NCBI RefSeq assembly: GCF_018688375.1
Contig: NZ_CP061318.1
Coordinates: forward strand, 248,001 to 312,000
DNA length: 64,000 bases
Source: Polynucleobacter sp. AP-Ainpum-60-G11
GTDB taxonomy: Bacteria; Pseudomonadota; Gammaproteobacteria; Burkholderiales; Burkholderiaceae
Reading direction: 5' to 3'
The notes below the pieces were generated by a model. It did no database searches. It was not told the DNA's origin and was given only the letters and a program-made list of their open reading frames with translations. Both the position numbers and the translations under genes were made by a program. Positions 27,976-37,468 of the stretch are shown piece after piece. Each line of letters opens with the position of its first letter. Within the stretch, counting starts at the first letter, position 1.

Positions 27976-29205
27976 ATGTCGGAAATATCAAGGGAAATCC
28001 TCAGTGTTGGCGATCTAAACCGCGCCATTGCTAGCTCTTTGGAGGAGCGCTTCGATACCGTTTGGGTGAGCGGGGAGATTTCCAATTTCAAGGCATATGA
28101 CAGTGGCCATTGGTATTTCTCCTTGAAGGATGAAGAGGGGCAGATTCGCTGCGTGATGTTCCGCGGCCGCAATGGACAAGTCGGATTTATGCCTCAATCT
28201 GGGGATTTGGTGGAAGTTGCCGCCAATCTCGGTTTTTATGTTCCGCGTGGGGACATTCAGTTGACGGTGCAAAGCATGCGCCGTGCTGGTATGGGTGGTC
28301 TATATGAAGCTTTTTTAAAGCTGAAGGCCAAACTCGCCAAAGAGGGCTTATTTGATGCTGAGAATAAGCGCCCCATTCCAAGTCATCCGAGAGTAATTGG
28401 TATTGTTACCTCACCGCAAGCGGCAGCTCTGAAAGATGTCTTAAGCACGCTTGCTAGAAGGGCGCCGCATATACCCATTGTGATTTACCCAACCCTGGTC
28501 CAAGGACCAGATGCCCCTGCTGGAATTATTTCTGCTCTGAAAGCTGCCGAAAAAGAAAATGCTGTTGATGTGATTTTGTTGGTGCGTGGTGGTGGTAGCA
28601 TTGAAGACCTGTGGGCATTTAATGATGAACAACTGGCTTATGCAATTGCGCAGTCTCCTATTCCAATTGTGAGCGGCGTTGGGCATGAAACCGATGTCAC
28701 TATCACTGACTTTGTTGCTGACTTGCGAGCACCAACTCCTACGGGCGCGGCAGAATTAGCGGCGCCACGACGCGATCAAATGTTGCAAGAGTTAGACGCC
28801 ATCATGCAAGCATTGCTGCAAAGAGTAAGTCAGCGAGTAGAGCGCGAAGCACAAACATTGGATCAATTTGCCTTGCGTCTTAGTCATGCTCTACCCAATC
28901 CCGATCGCATGCGTGAGCAAATTAGCGGTTGGCAAAAAAGGCTTAACCAAGCATGGCTGGTTAGGGTTGAAAATTGGAAACGTGACCAAGGCCACTTCCA
29001 GTCTCAACTTGAAATGCTCAACCCACAAAGAACTTTAGAACGTGGCTATGCAGTGATTCTGAGTAATCAAGAAAACTCAAAGGATGGTCAGGCTATGCAT
29101 GTTGTGCGCAATCCCAGTGAGTTGAATACATGGAATGCGTTTCAGGTGCGCTTGGCCGAAGGTCAAGTGGAGGTTGAGTTCGCTAAAGTTGAATTGCCGA
29201 AATAA
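27976..29205 (+). CDS. xseA: Exodeoxyribonuclease VII large subunit
   Basis: XseA is the catalytic subunit of exonuclease VII, which degrades single-stranded DNA from both ends. The 409-residue protein has an N-terminal OB fold (VSGEISNFKAYDSGHWYFSLKDE, residues about 32-54), then the catalytic GGGSIEDLWAFND and GVGHETDVTITDFVAD segments, with a coiled-coil C-terminal region. Its partner xseB is not in this window. It is convergent with murB (2 nt between stops). Confidence 0.95.
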   Translation: MSEISREILSVGDLNRAIASSLEERFDTVWVSGEISNFKAYDSGHWYFSLKDEEGQIRCVMFRGRNGQVGFMPQSGDLVEVAANLGFYVPRGDIQLTVQSMRRAGMGGLYEAFLKLKAKLAKEGLFDAENKRPIPSHPRVIGIVTSPQAAALKDVLSTLARRAPHIPIVIYPTLVQGPDAPAGIISALKAAEKENAVDVILLVRGGGSIEDLWAFNDEQLAYAIAQSPIPIVSGVGHETDVTITDFVADLRAPTPTGAAELAAPRRDQMLQELDAIMQALLQRVSQRVEREAQTLDQFALRLSHALPNPDRMREQISGWQKRLNQAWLVRVENWKRDQGHFQSQLEMLNPQRTLERGYAVILSNQENSKDGQAMHVVRNPSELNTWNAFQVRLAEGQVEVEFAKVELPK

Positions 29206-29207
29206 AG

Positions 29208-30248
29208 CTACAAAATATTTGGCTCAATCTCGAGTTGTACGCCGAATTTACCCAACACTTCTTCTTGAATACTCTTTGCCAGATTGAGGATGTCAGTCGA
29301 TGTCCCGCCGCCATGATTCACTAGCACCAGCGCTTGTTTTTCATAAACGCCAACAGGGCCAATGCGCTTGCCCTTAAAGCCGCATTGATCGATGAGCCAG
29401 CCTGCAGCTAGTTTGCGCATGCTAGGAGTGTCGGGATAAGAAACCAGGCTCGGAAATTTCTGAATCAATTGCTCGCATTGCTCGGTGCTGACAATCGGGT
29501 TCTGGAAAAAACTCCCAGCATTACCAATGACCTTAGGGTCTGGCAATTTCTTAGACCGGATAGCGCACACCGCATCAAAAATTTGCTTTGCACTTGTGCT
29601 GGAGTTTGGCTCAGAAAATTGTTTTGCTAGATCGGCGTACTGCAATCGTGCCTGCCAAAATTTGGGGATTTTAAAAACGACCTTTGTCACAATAAATCGA
29701 TTGGGATGTTGCTTGAAGTAGCTATCACGATAGGCAAACTGGCATGCCTCTTGCGGGAGAGTCACAAAGGCGTGGGCCACAGAATCAAATACTTCGATGC
29801 TGTCGATGTACCCCCCAACTTCAACACCATAGGCCCCAATGTTTTGTATTGGGGCGGCACCAACCGTGCCGGGTATCAGCGCGAGGTTCTCAAATCCCGG
29901 GAGATTGTTCTCTAGTGTCCAGAAAACTAATTCATGCCAATTAACGCCAGCGCCTACAGAGAGCCAGGTGTTGCTGTCATCCGATTTAATAAGCTCTTGG
30001 CCCAGAATATTGATGAGTAGGGTTGCCCCAGGCAAAGACTCTGGAAGAATGACATTGCTGCCACCACCCAATACACGCCAAGCTAGTTTTTTGTCCTCAA
30101 ACTCTTTCATGAGGGCGGGCAACTGATCCGCTGATGTGATCTCATACGCCAATTCCGCTGTGGAATCTAGGCCAAAGCTATTCCGATGCTTGAGCCCCAG
30201 ATTGGGGGTCAATTTTGCTGGATTGGGCGCATTTTTCGCGGAGTTCAT
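29208..30248 (-). CDS. murB: UDP-N-acetylenolpyruvoylglucosamine reductase
   Basis: MurB is an FAD-dependent reductase making UDP-N-acetylmuramate for peptidoglycan. The 346-residue type I enzyme has the FAD motif VLGGGSNVIL (about 59-68), the PGTVGAAPIQNIGAYG loop and the catalytic GNAGSFFQNP serine segment. The AGWLIDQCGFKG and NHGG segments near the C-terminus are also typical. It is divergent from yajQ. Confidence 0.96.
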   Translation of the reverse strand: MNSAKNAPNPAKLTPNLGLKHRNSFGLDSTAELAYEITSADQLPALMKEFEDKKLAWRVLGGGSNVILPESLPGATLLINILGQELIKSDDSNTWLSVGAGVNWHELVFWTLENNLPGFENLALIPGTVGAAPIQNIGAYGVEVGGYIDSIEVFDSVAHAFVTLPQEACQFAYRDSYFKQHPNRFIVTKVVFKIPKFWQARLQYADLAKQFSEPNSSTSAKQIFDAVCAIRSKKLPDPKVIGNAGSFFQNPIVSTEQCEQLIQKFPSLVSYPDTPSMRKLAAGWLIDQCGFKGKRIGPVGVYEKQALVLVNHGGGTSTDILNLAKSIQEEVLGKFGVQLEIEPNIL

Positions 30249-30365
30249 GCCACAATCTTATTCGTGTTCGAGTTTCTGTTCGTAATTTATGGAAAAACTT
30301 GAAAAGTAACAATGCAATGATTGAATTTGCAGAATTGATTACCCAGATTATTTAAGGAGTTTGAG

Positions 30366-30851
30366 ATGCCCTCATTTGACGTAGTGTGTGAGCCTGACAT
30401 GATTGAGTTGAAAAACGCAATCGAGCAATCTAACAAAGAGATTACCAATCGTTTTGACTTTAAAGGCTCCGATAGCCGAGTGGAGCAAAAGGATGAGACT
30501 TTGATCTTGTTTGGTGATGACGACTTTAAGTTGGGTCAAGTTCGTGATGTTCTCTACGGTAAGATGGCTAAACGTAATGTGGACGTTCGCTACCTCAAAG
30601 ACGACAAAAAAGAGACTATTGGGAGCGATAAGCGCAAGCAAACCATGAAGATCCAAAAAGGCATTACTTCGGAGTTGGCTAAAAAAGTAGTGCGCATTAT
30701 TAAAGACAGCAAGATCAAAGTCCAGGCCAGCATTCAGGGTGATGCGGTTCGCGTAACGAGCACTAAGCGCGATGATTTGCAAGAGACTATGGCATTGCTC
30801 AAGAAAGAAGTGACCGAGGCGCCATTGGGCTTTAATAACTTCCGTGACTAA
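30366..30851 (+). CDS. yajQ: YajQ family (UPF0234) nucleotide-binding protein
   Basis: A 161-residue protein opening [19 protein letters not shown], with the conserved [13 protein letters not shown] and [22 protein letters not shown] segments of UPF0234. Members bind RNA or nucleotides, and some bind cyclic di-GMP. A good AAGGAG Shine-Dalgarno precedes ATG 30,366. It overlaps xerD by 8 nt and is likely translated with it. Confidence 0.93.
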   Translation: MPSFDVVCEPDMIELKNAIEQSNKEITNRFDFKGSDSRVEQKDETLILFGDDDFKLGQVRDVLYGKMAKRNVDVRYLKDDKKETIGSDKRKQTMKIQKGITSELAKKVVRIIKDSKIKVQASIQGDAVRVTSTKRDDLQETMALLKKEVTEAPLGFNNFRD

Positions 30852-31770
30852 TGTAGCTGTGCCAGTCATCTATCCGGCAAGCCAAGAAGCCATTGAGCGC
30901 TTCTGTGACGCTTGCTGGTTGGAGGATGGCTTGTCGCAAAATAGTTTGTCTGCCTACCGCCGAGATCTATTGCTCTTGGCTCAGTGGCTTCAAAAAGATT
31001 CGGGTACCGATCTCTACAGTGTCACTGAAAAAGATCTCACCGTATACATTGCACATCGCCGAGCTGATAAGGCAACTACCGCCAATCGAAGACTGACTGT
31101 ATTCAAGCGCTTTTATCGCCATGCTCTGCGGATGAACTTGGTGAAAAGTGATCCATGTATTAGTTTGCGCGCCGCAAAACAAGCATTGCGTTTCCCGAAG
31201 ACATTGAGCGAAGATCAGGTCACTGCTTTACTCAATGCCCCTGATGTGGAAACTATGCTTGGATTGCGTGATCGTACTATGCTGGAATTGATGTATGCTA
31301 GCGGCTTACGGGTTTCTGAAATCGTTTCTTTAAAGACAGTAGCCCTAGGATTAAATGAAGGTGTAGTTCGGGTGGTCAATGGCAAGGGCGGCAAAGAGCG
31401 GCTAGTTCCTTTTGGTGGTGAGGCGGGGCAGTGGTTGCGGCGTTATCTTGCTGATGCCAGAATGCCATTGCTTGAAGGCAAGACTTCAGATGAGGTATTT
31501 GTGGGGCGTCATACGGGAACTGGTTTAACTCGCCAGGCATTTTGGGTCTTGATCAAGCGGTATGCCACCATTGCCAATATCCCCGTTGCCTTATCTCCGC
31601 ATACCTTACGCCATGCTTTTGCTACTCATTTACTTAACCACGGTGCAGATTTGAGGGTTGTACAGCTCCTCTTGGGTCATGCTGATATCTCAACTACGCA
31701 GATCTATACCCACGTCGCTAGAGAGCGTCTGAAGTCGATCCATCAGCAGCACCATCCTAGAGGCACATAA
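30844..31770 (+). CDS. xerD: Tyrosine recombinase XerD
   Basis: XerD, with XerC, resolves chromosome dimers at dif under FtsK control. The 308-residue protein has an N-terminal SAM-like DNA-binding domain and a C-terminal catalytic domain. All catalytic residues are visible: Arg in SGLRVSE, Lys in [10 protein letters not shown], His and Arg in [12 protein letters not shown], His in LGHAD and nucleophile Tyr in TQIYTHV. The GTG start at 30,844 overlaps yajQ. Choice of XerD over XerC rests on overall sequence, and context does not decide it. Confidence 0.9.
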   Translation: MTNVAVPVIYPASQEAIERFCDACWLEDGLSQNSLSAYRRDLLLLAQWLQKDSGTDLYSVTEKDLTVYIAHRRADKATTANRRLTVFKRFYRHALRMNLVKSDPCISLRAAKQALRFPKTLSEDQVTALLNAPDVETMLGLRDRTMLELMYASGLRVSEIVSLKTVALGLNEGVVRVVNGKGGKERLVPFGGEAGQWLRRYLADARMPLLEGKTSDEVFVGRHTGTGLTRQAFWVLIKRYATIANIPVALSPHTLRHAFATHLLNHGADLRVVQLLLGHADISTTQIYTHVARERLKSIHQQHHPRGT

Positions 31771-31824
31771 AGCGTGCCGATCCCAGCAATCATCAAGAAT
31801 GTAATAAGTGTTTAAGATATCCCC

Positions 31825-32460
31825 ATGAATTTAACTTTAGATCTTTTGCTGATTCCGATTGCCTACCTGATTGGTTCCATCTCTTTTGCGGTAGTGGTGA
31901 GTAAGTGCATGCGTTTGCCTGACCCCCATTCTTATGGATCTGGCAATCCAGGCGCAACCAATGTGCTCAGAACCGGTAACAAGCTGGCAGCTGTACTCAC
32001 TTTAATTGGTGATGCCTTAAAGGGTTATCTTGCCGTCATGTTGGCGAGAATCTTGCTTGGCGATGAATCTCTGACATCGACACTCAATTCTTGGTTGTTA
32101 TGTGGCGTGGTGATTGCTGTGTTCCTGGGCCACCTGTTTCCGATCTTTTATGGTTTCAAAGGTGGCAAAGGTGTCGCGACTGCCTGCGGTATTTTGTTCG
32201 GCATTAATTGGATTTTGGGTGCCGCAACTCTGGGAACCTGGATCATCGTAGCGATGTTCATGCACTATTCGTCTTTGGCTGCTTTGGCGGCTGCTGTATT
32301 TGGCCCAATCTATTTTGTATTTTTGTTTGGCTTTCAGCCTATGGGTATTGCGCTACTGGTAGTTTGTCTTCTGCTAATTTGGCGCCATCGCAGCAATATT
32401 CACAATATCATCAACGGCAAAGAAAGTCGCATAGGTTCCAAGAAAAAAGGAGAGTCATGA
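31825..32460 (+). CDS. plsY: Glycerol-3-phosphate acyltransferase PlsY
   Basis: PlsY transfers acyl from acyl-phosphate to glycerol-3-phosphate, the first step of phospholipid synthesis. The 211-residue membrane protein contains the three signature loops: GSISFA near the N-terminus, [12 protein letters not shown] (about 38-49) and FKGGKGVAT (about 112-120), with about five hydrophobic segments. The stop overlaps the start of the MAPEG gene (ATGA). Confidence 0.95.
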   Translation: MNLTLDLLLIPIAYLIGSISFAVVVSKCMRLPDPHSYGSGNPGATNVLRTGNKLAAVLTLIGDALKGYLAVMLARILLGDESLTSTLNSWLLCGVVIAVFLGHLFPIFYGFKGGKGVATACGILFGINWILGAATLGTWIIVAMFMHYSSLAALAAAVFGPIYFVFLFGFQPMGIALLVVCLLLIWRHRSNIHNIINGKESRIGSKKKGES

Positions 32461-32828
32461 ATATTGCTTATTGGTGTGTGCTGTTCATGGGCTTATTCCC
32501 ATACGTAGCAGCAGGTATCGCTAAAAAAGGGTTTGAGAGTTATGACAATGCCGCACCACGTCAGTGGTTAGCAAAGCAGACTGGATTTCGGGCGCGTGCC
32601 AATGCAGCACAAGCCAACCTCTTTGAATCTCTCCCATTCTTTTTTGCTGCAGTGATCATTGCATCTATGGCTAATGCACCACAAGCCAGAGTTGATTTGT
32701 TAGCAATCGGATTTGTTATCGCACGTATTGCATATCTGGTTTGCTATGTAGCCAATTGGCCAACTACCCGATCCATTTTGTGGCTTGCGGGCCTGGTTTG
32801 CGTGGTATCAATTTTCTTCCAGATTTAA
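32457..32828 (+). CDS. MAPEG-family membrane protein
   Basis: A 123-residue membrane protein with four predicted hydrophobic segments. The [20 protein letters not shown] stretch is the conserved MAPEG (eicosanoid and glutathione metabolism) core. The start at ATG 32,457 overlaps the plsY stop and has a GGAGAG-type Shine-Dalgarno. The physiological role of bacterial members is unknown; membership in the family is clear. Confidence 0.85.
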   Translation: MNIAYWCVLFMGLFPYVAAGIAKKGFESYDNAAPRQWLAKQTGFRARANAAQANLFESLPFFFAAVIIASMANAPQARVDLLAIGFVIARIAYLVCYVANWPTTRSILWLAGLVCVVSIFFQI

Positions 32829-32873
32829 AAGAATAAAACTAATTTATAACATTCAGCGAGACAATAAATAGAA

Positions 32874-33665
32874 ATGCCTACTAAAAAAATTCCTGCGAAA
32901 GCAGCTAGCAAGACCCCCGCTAAGAAAGTCTCTAGCGTTAAGTCTGCAAAGAAAGCTACTCAAAAATCCACTCCCAGAATGAGTGATGCTGGACTACCAT
33001 TGTCTGTAGTGATTCGTCGACGCATTGAGACGCAAAAGGCACGCTTTCATGCAAATGACAACATTTCTAAATTCATTCAGCCTGGTGAGTTGGAGGGCTT
33101 GGTAGATGAAGTGGCAGAAAAAATGCAGGCGGTATTAGAGAGCTTGGTCATCGACACTGAGAGCGATCACAACACCAACAATACCAGCCAACGTGTGGCC
33201 AGGATGTTTGTTAAGGAAGTGTTCAATGGCCGATATATTGAGCAACCAGCCCTAACAAAATTCCCAAATGTCAGTCGCTTAAATGAGTTGATGATCATTG
33301 GCCCTATTACTGTTCGCAGCGCTTGCTCTCATCATCTTTGCCCAATCATGGGGCGTATTTGGATTGGTGTACTGCCAAGTAAAGAATCTGCGCTGATCGG
33401 CTTATCAAAGTACTCACGCTTAACTGAATGGGTTATGTGCCGTCCACAGATTCAGGAGGAGGCAGTAGTGGAATTGGCTGATATGCTTGAGAAAAAAATA
33501 AAACCGATTGGTGTTGCGATCGTGATGGATGCAGATCACTTCTGCATGCAATGGCGTGGTGTCAAAGATCGTGATTCGAAGATGGTGAACAGTGTCATGC
33601 GTGGAGCCTTCTTAAAAGACCCCAATTTGCGAAGAGAGTTTTTATCGCTTTTGGATAAGAGATAA
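32874..33665 (+). CDS. folE: GTP cyclohydrolase I with Lys/Ala-rich N-terminal extension
   Basis: FolE converts GTP to 7,8-dihydroneopterin triphosphate, the first step of folate synthesis. The zinc ligands are visible in SACSHHLCP and the later HFCMQWRG; RMFVKEVFNGRY and IGLSKYSRLTEW are also diagnostic. Residues 1-35 form an unusual basic tail rich in Lys, Ala and Ser (motifs AKAAS, AKKVSS, SAKKATQK), absent from E. coli FolE and resembling histone H1-like tails. ATG 32,874 is the first start in frame; an internal start near residue 36 (Met) could remove the tail. Confidence 0.93.
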   Translation: MPTKKIPAKAASKTPAKKVSSVKSAKKATQKSTPRMSDAGLPLSVVIRRRIETQKARFHANDNISKFIQPGELEGLVDEVAEKMQAVLESLVIDTESDHNTNNTSQRVARMFVKEVFNGRYIEQPALTKFPNVSRLNELMIIGPITVRSACSHHLCPIMGRIWIGVLPSKESALIGLSKYSRLTEWVMCRPQIQEEAVVELADMLEKKIKPIGVAIVMDADHFCMQWRGVKDRDSKMVNSVMRGAFLKDPNLRREFLSLLDKR

Positions 33666-34100
33666 AGACTTGCTGCTGAATGAGGAAGCATCCCTTGCTA
33701 CAAACTAGGGTGAGACTTCTGAGCACTTGTTTGGTAGCCATGTCTTTGCTTGGTTGCTAATGAATGATTTATCCAGATGTGAATGTCGATTGCGCCAAGA
33801 ACAATAAAGCCACTTATTCAAGAGGATGGCTTTATTGTTGTGCATAAGTCTAACCTTATGTTGATACTGGGGCGCATATCCTGCTGAGAATTTGCTACAT
33901 GAATCTCAAGGGCTGGCGCTAATGCTCAATCCGGATTTGTGCTCAATTCTGAGTGACTCAATATTTTCTTGTTTGAGAACGATTATCAATAAAATAACTA
34001 ATTAAATCAGTTGCTTACATTGCAGATGGTTGACTCATTTGATCTGATCTATGATTTTATCAGATTCAAACTTTATTCAATATCACGCATTGGAGTTCAT
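33666..34100. promoter_or_regulatory. folE-HiPIP intergenic region with hairpin and Fur-box-like site
   Basis: This 435-nt stretch holds no convincing gene. At 33,800-33,849 a perfect 13-bp stem (AACAATAAAGCCA / TGGCTTTATTGTT, 24-nt loop) lies downstream of folE; it may act in termination but lacks a clean U-tract. At 33,974-33,988, TGAGAAC-G-ATTATCA matches a 7-1-7 Fur box at 12 of 14 positions. A GGAG ribosome-binding site precedes the HiPIP start. Confidence 0.5.
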
Positions 34101-34409
34101 ATGAAAAATAGTCGTCGCCAATTTATGGTTTTGTCCGCTGCTGGTGCCTGCACCTTGGCCTTGAATGGCAAAATTCAAGCTCAAGCAATGGTTGCTGAAA
34201 CTGATGCACAAGCCGCTGCTTTGGGTTACAAAGCAAATGCTACTTCTGTAGATAAAGCTAAGTACGCTAAGTACGCCGCTGGCCAAGCGTGCGATAACTG
34301 TGCTTTGTTTCAAGGTAAAGTTGGTGCAGCAGCTGGCGGCTGCTCGCTGTTTGCAGGTAAGCAGGTTGCTGGTAAAGGCTGGTGCTCGGCTTACGCTAAA
34401 AAAGCATAA
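34101..34409 (+). CDS. High-potential iron-sulfur protein, Tat-exported
   Basis: A 102-residue periplasmic electron carrier. The N-terminus has a twin-arginine signal (SRRQFM) followed by a hydrophobic stretch. The mature domain carries four cysteines in the HiPIP spacing: CDNC, a third in GGCSLF and a fourth in GWCSAY, which bind a [4Fe-4S] cluster. ATG 34,101 is chosen because the Tat motif follows it and a GGAG site precedes it; a longer frame from 34,011 has no signal features. It is a single-gene unit with its own terminator. Confidence 0.92.
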   Translation: MKNSRRQFMVLSAAGACTLALNGKIQAQAMVAETDAQAAALGYKANATSVDKAKYAKYAAGQACDNCALFQGKVGAAAGGCSLFAGKQVAGKGWCSAYAKKA

Positions 34410-34450
34410 TTAGATTTCATTTGGCAAAATCAATTACTTGCTATGTAAAT

Positions 34451-34478
34451 AAAAAAGACCGCTACAGCGGTCTTTTTT
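34451..34478. terminator. Rho-independent terminator after the HiPIP gene
   Basis: A 12-bp stem (AAAAAAGACCGC / GCGGTCTTTTTT) with a TACA loop and T-tail 41 nt past the HiPIP stop. It closes the core-genome block; the A+T-rich glycan locus starts just beyond. Confidence 0.9.
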
Positions 34479-34568
34479 ATTTCTTACAGCTGTGGTGGTA
34501 AACCCCAAAAGATGAACTGCACGAGCTTTGTATTGCCTATAATGACGAAATTTAATGGAGCTAAACGC

Positions 34569-35582
34569 TTGAATATTCTTCTAACAGGGGGCTTGGGTTA
34601 TATCGGAAGCCATGTTGCGGTAGTATTGACCGAAGCAGGTCATCGTGTAACTATTCTTGACAATCTTTGTAATTGTAAAGTCGAAGTGCTAAGTCATCTG
34701 GCCAAGATTTTAGGAAGTAGCCCGATATTTATACAAGGAGATGTACGCGATCAAGTTTTGCTTGAATCAGTATTAAAAGATGGGAAGATTGAAGCGGTTA
34801 TGCACTTTGCCGGACTGAAGGCTGTTGGTGAATCTGTGCAAAAGCCCCTAATGTATTACAACAATAATGTTGGGGGGGCTATTTCTTTGTTGAAGGCAAT
34901 GAAAATATGTCAAGTAAAAACTTTTGTTTTCAGTTCTAGCGCAACGGTCTATGGGGTGCCAAAATATTTGCCTATAGATGAAGAGCATCCAACGTGCCCT
35001 GAAAGCCCATACGGTCAAACGAAATTACACATTGAAAGTATTCTGCGAGATTTGGCGAATTCTGACGATGCTTGGAATATCATAGCCCTCCGTTACTTCA
35101 ACCCTGTTGGGGCTCATGAATCTGGATTGATTGGTGAGGAGCCAAATGATATACCTAATAACTTAGTGCCATACATTTCCCATGTGGCAACAGGTAAATT
35201 TGATAAACTTAAAATATTCGGCAATGACTATAAAACATTAGATGGTACTGGGGTGCGCGACTATATTCATGTGATGGATCTGGCAGAAGGACATGTTGCA
35301 GCTTTAAATTATCTAAATAAAAAGCTGCCTAAATTCTCCATAATAAATTTAGGCACAGGTGCTGGTTACAGTGTTTTAGAGTTGGTAAATCTATATGAAA
35401 AAGTCTCTTCTAGAAAGATTACTTATGAAATATCTGGTAGAAGAGCTGGTGATATTGCCTCTTGTTTCGCCAATGTCGATAAGGCTGCTTTTCTTATGGG
35501 GTGGAGGGCGAGACGTTCATTGCACGAAATGTTAGAAGATTCGTGGCGTTGGGTCAGCCAAAATATGACAATTGAATTATGA
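34569..35582 (+). CDS. galE: UDP-glucose 4-epimerase
   Basis: GalE interconverts UDP-glucose and UDP-galactose (or the N-acetyl forms). It has the NAD motif LLTGGLGYIGSH at the N-terminus, HFAGLKAVGES, the SSSATVYG serine and the YGQTK catalytic pair (tyrosine about 148). TTG 34,569 gives 337 residues and is preceded by GGAG at 8 nt; ATG 34,542 is an alternative. It is the first gene of the A+T-rich glycan locus, which stays on one strand to the window's end. Confidence 0.9.
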   Translation: MNILLTGGLGYIGSHVAVVLTEAGHRVTILDNLCNCKVEVLSHLAKILGSSPIFIQGDVRDQVLLESVLKDGKIEAVMHFAGLKAVGESVQKPLMYYNNNVGGAISLLKAMKICQVKTFVFSSSATVYGVPKYLPIDEEHPTCPESPYGQTKLHIESILRDLANSDDAWNIIALRYFNPVGAHESGLIGEEPNDIPNNLVPYISHVATGKFDKLKIFGNDYKTLDGTGVRDYIHVMDLAEGHVAALNYLNKKLPKFSIINLGTGAGYSVLELVNLYEKVSSRKITYEISGRRAGDIASCFANVDKAAFLMGWRARRSLHEMLEDSWRWVSQNMTIEL

Positions 35583-35642
35583 GCACAGATAACATTCTAA
35601 GATAGTATAAATTTTAAAAGAAAATAAGCGGTAAGAAGATAT

Positions 35643-37403
35643 ATGTATAAAAAAACAATTAAAAGAATTAATTACCTATTCACATATTTTCATGCCGGTA
35701 AAAAATTTTCATTTTTATTCTTTTTAATGATAACGGCCTCGCTCTCCGAGGTAGTGGGATTGGGCTCATTGGTCCCTTTCTTAATCGCATTAAGTGATCC
35801 GCAAAAATTATACGATTTCAGATATTTAGCTAAGTTTGTAGAAATTTTTAATATACAAAATAGCGTCCAACTAACTTTAATCCTGACGATTGTATTTTGT
35901 CTAGTGGCTATATTATCTGGGTTGCTGAGAATATATCTAACATATGCCACTACAAAATTTTGCTTCAGTATGGGCTCAAGAATTAGCTCTGAAATTTATA
36001 AAAATTTACTGTGTCAGCCTTACGAATTTCACATTCAAAAAAATAGTAGTGATTTAATATCGATCATTAGCAATAAGTCAGCAATTGTTGTGGATGGTCT
36101 GTTAATTCCAGCTTTAAATATATTTAGCGCCTCAACAATTTCCATTTTTATTGCGGCAACAATAATTTACATTAGCCCATTACCCGCAATCGCTGCTTTT
36201 ATTCTGTTCAGCACAATATATTTAACAATCAGCTCTTGCTCAAGAGTAGTTTTAAAAAAAAATAGTAAAAAAATATCCGAGCAATATTTTAGGGAGATGC
36301 GAGACCTTCATGAGGGTTTTGGCGGGATAAGGGATGTAATCTTAAGTGGCACCCAAGATATCTATGTAAATAGATTTTCTAAATCAGATGCCATTCGTCG
36401 TGAAGCTCAAGCTGCAAATACTTTCATTGGGATTTATCCTAGGTTTGCAATTGAATATTTATGCCTGGTCGTGGTCGCTGCTCTAGCTTATATTATGTCT
36501 TATGATGACCAAGGTGTGGTTGGTATTATTCCAACACTTGGGATCATTGCTTTAGGCGGACAAAAATTACTCCCAGCAATGCAACAAATATATTACGGAA
36601 TTTCGAGCATTCGCGGTAGCTCAAGTTCTCTTGATGACGTATTTGAACATCTGGATAAACCACAGGCAGGAATCTTAAGTGATTGCAATAATTTAGAAAA
36701 ATTACGTTTCACTTCAGAAATTGTTTTGAATGAAGTAGAGTACCATTACCCCAATCGGTCAAAGCCTTGCCTTTATGGCATCAATTTAGTAATTAAAAAG
36801 GGTTCTAGGCTTGGTATTATTGGAGAAACCGGTTCAGGTAAGAGTACCTTGTTAGATTTATGTATGCAGCTATTGATTCCATCAGGCGGATCAATGAAGG
36901 TTGATGACGTATTGGTTACAAAAGAGAATTCCGCAAAACTGCAGAATATTATTGCCCATGTTCCGCAGTTTATTTATCTAGCTGATGCATCAATTGCAGA
37001 AAATATTGCTTTTGGAGTGCCGCTGCTTGACATCGATTTATGTTTGCTCAATAAAGTAATTGATGCGGCTAATCTGAAGGCATTAATTAATGACCTGCCT
37101 GAGGGATACTTATCACAAGTCGGCGAGCGGGGCTCGGCCCTTTCGGGGGGGCAAATTCAAAGAATTGGAATTGCAAGGGCCCTGTATAGGAAGTCTGAAA
37201 TATTAATTTTGGATGAGGCTACTAGTGCGCTAGACAGCCTTAATGAGTCAAAAATATTAGAATCAATCGATGCACTTGGATTGAATATTACTATCATCAT
37301 GGTGGCACACAGGTTAACCTCTTTAAAAGGTTGTAGTCAAATTATTGAGCTAGGCGAAGGTACTATCAGGAGGGTTATATCCTATTCCGATTTAATGAAA
37401 TGA
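35643..37403 (+). CDS. ABC transporter with fused permease and ATPase, PglK-like glycan flippase
   Basis: A 586-residue half-transporter: six membrane segments in about the first 330 residues, then an ATP-binding domain with Walker A (GETGSGKST, about 397-405), signature LSGGQIQR and Walker B ILILDEATSALD. The SLSEVVGLGSLVPFLIAL first helix region resembles PglK/WlaB-type lipid-linked oligosaccharide flippases. It would export a lipid-linked glycan to the periplasm. It sits between galE and kdnB in a surface glycan locus, supporting that reading; an MsbA-type lipid exporter is the alternative. Confidence 0.75.
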   Translation: MYKKTIKRINYLFTYFHAGKKFSFLFFLMITASLSEVVGLGSLVPFLIALSDPQKLYDFRYLAKFVEIFNIQNSVQLTLILTIVFCLVAILSGLLRIYLTYATTKFCFSMGSRISSEIYKNLLCQPYEFHIQKNSSDLISIISNKSAIVVDGLLIPALNIFSASTISIFIAATIIYISPLPAIAAFILFSTIYLTISSCSRVVLKKNSKKISEQYFREMRDLHEGFGGIRDVILSGTQDIYVNRFSKSDAIRREAQAANTFIGIYPRFAIEYLCLVVVAALAYIMSYDDQGVVGIIPTLGIIALGGQKLLPAMQQIYYGISSIRGSSSSLDDVFEHLDKPQAGILSDCNNLEKLRFTSEIVLNEVEYHYPNRSKPCLYGINLVIKKGSRLGIIGETGSGKSTLLDLCMQLLIPSGGSMKVDDVLVTKENSAKLQNIIAHVPQFIYLADASIAENIAFGVPLLDIDLCLLNKVIDAANLKALINDLPEGYLSQVGERGSALSGGQIQRIGIARALYRKSEILILDEATSALDSLNESKILESIDALGLNITIIMVAHRLTSLKGCSQIIELGEGTIRRVISYSDLMK

Positions 37404-37468
37404 TTGGTTTTTTAGAATAAATTCTGATAATCTGATCTATAAATGACTAATTACCTATAAGAGATTTA

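Noticed and set aside
30372..30869. Minus-strand open frame opposite yajQ
   Set aside because: Antisense to a well conserved gene, with no recognisable domain.
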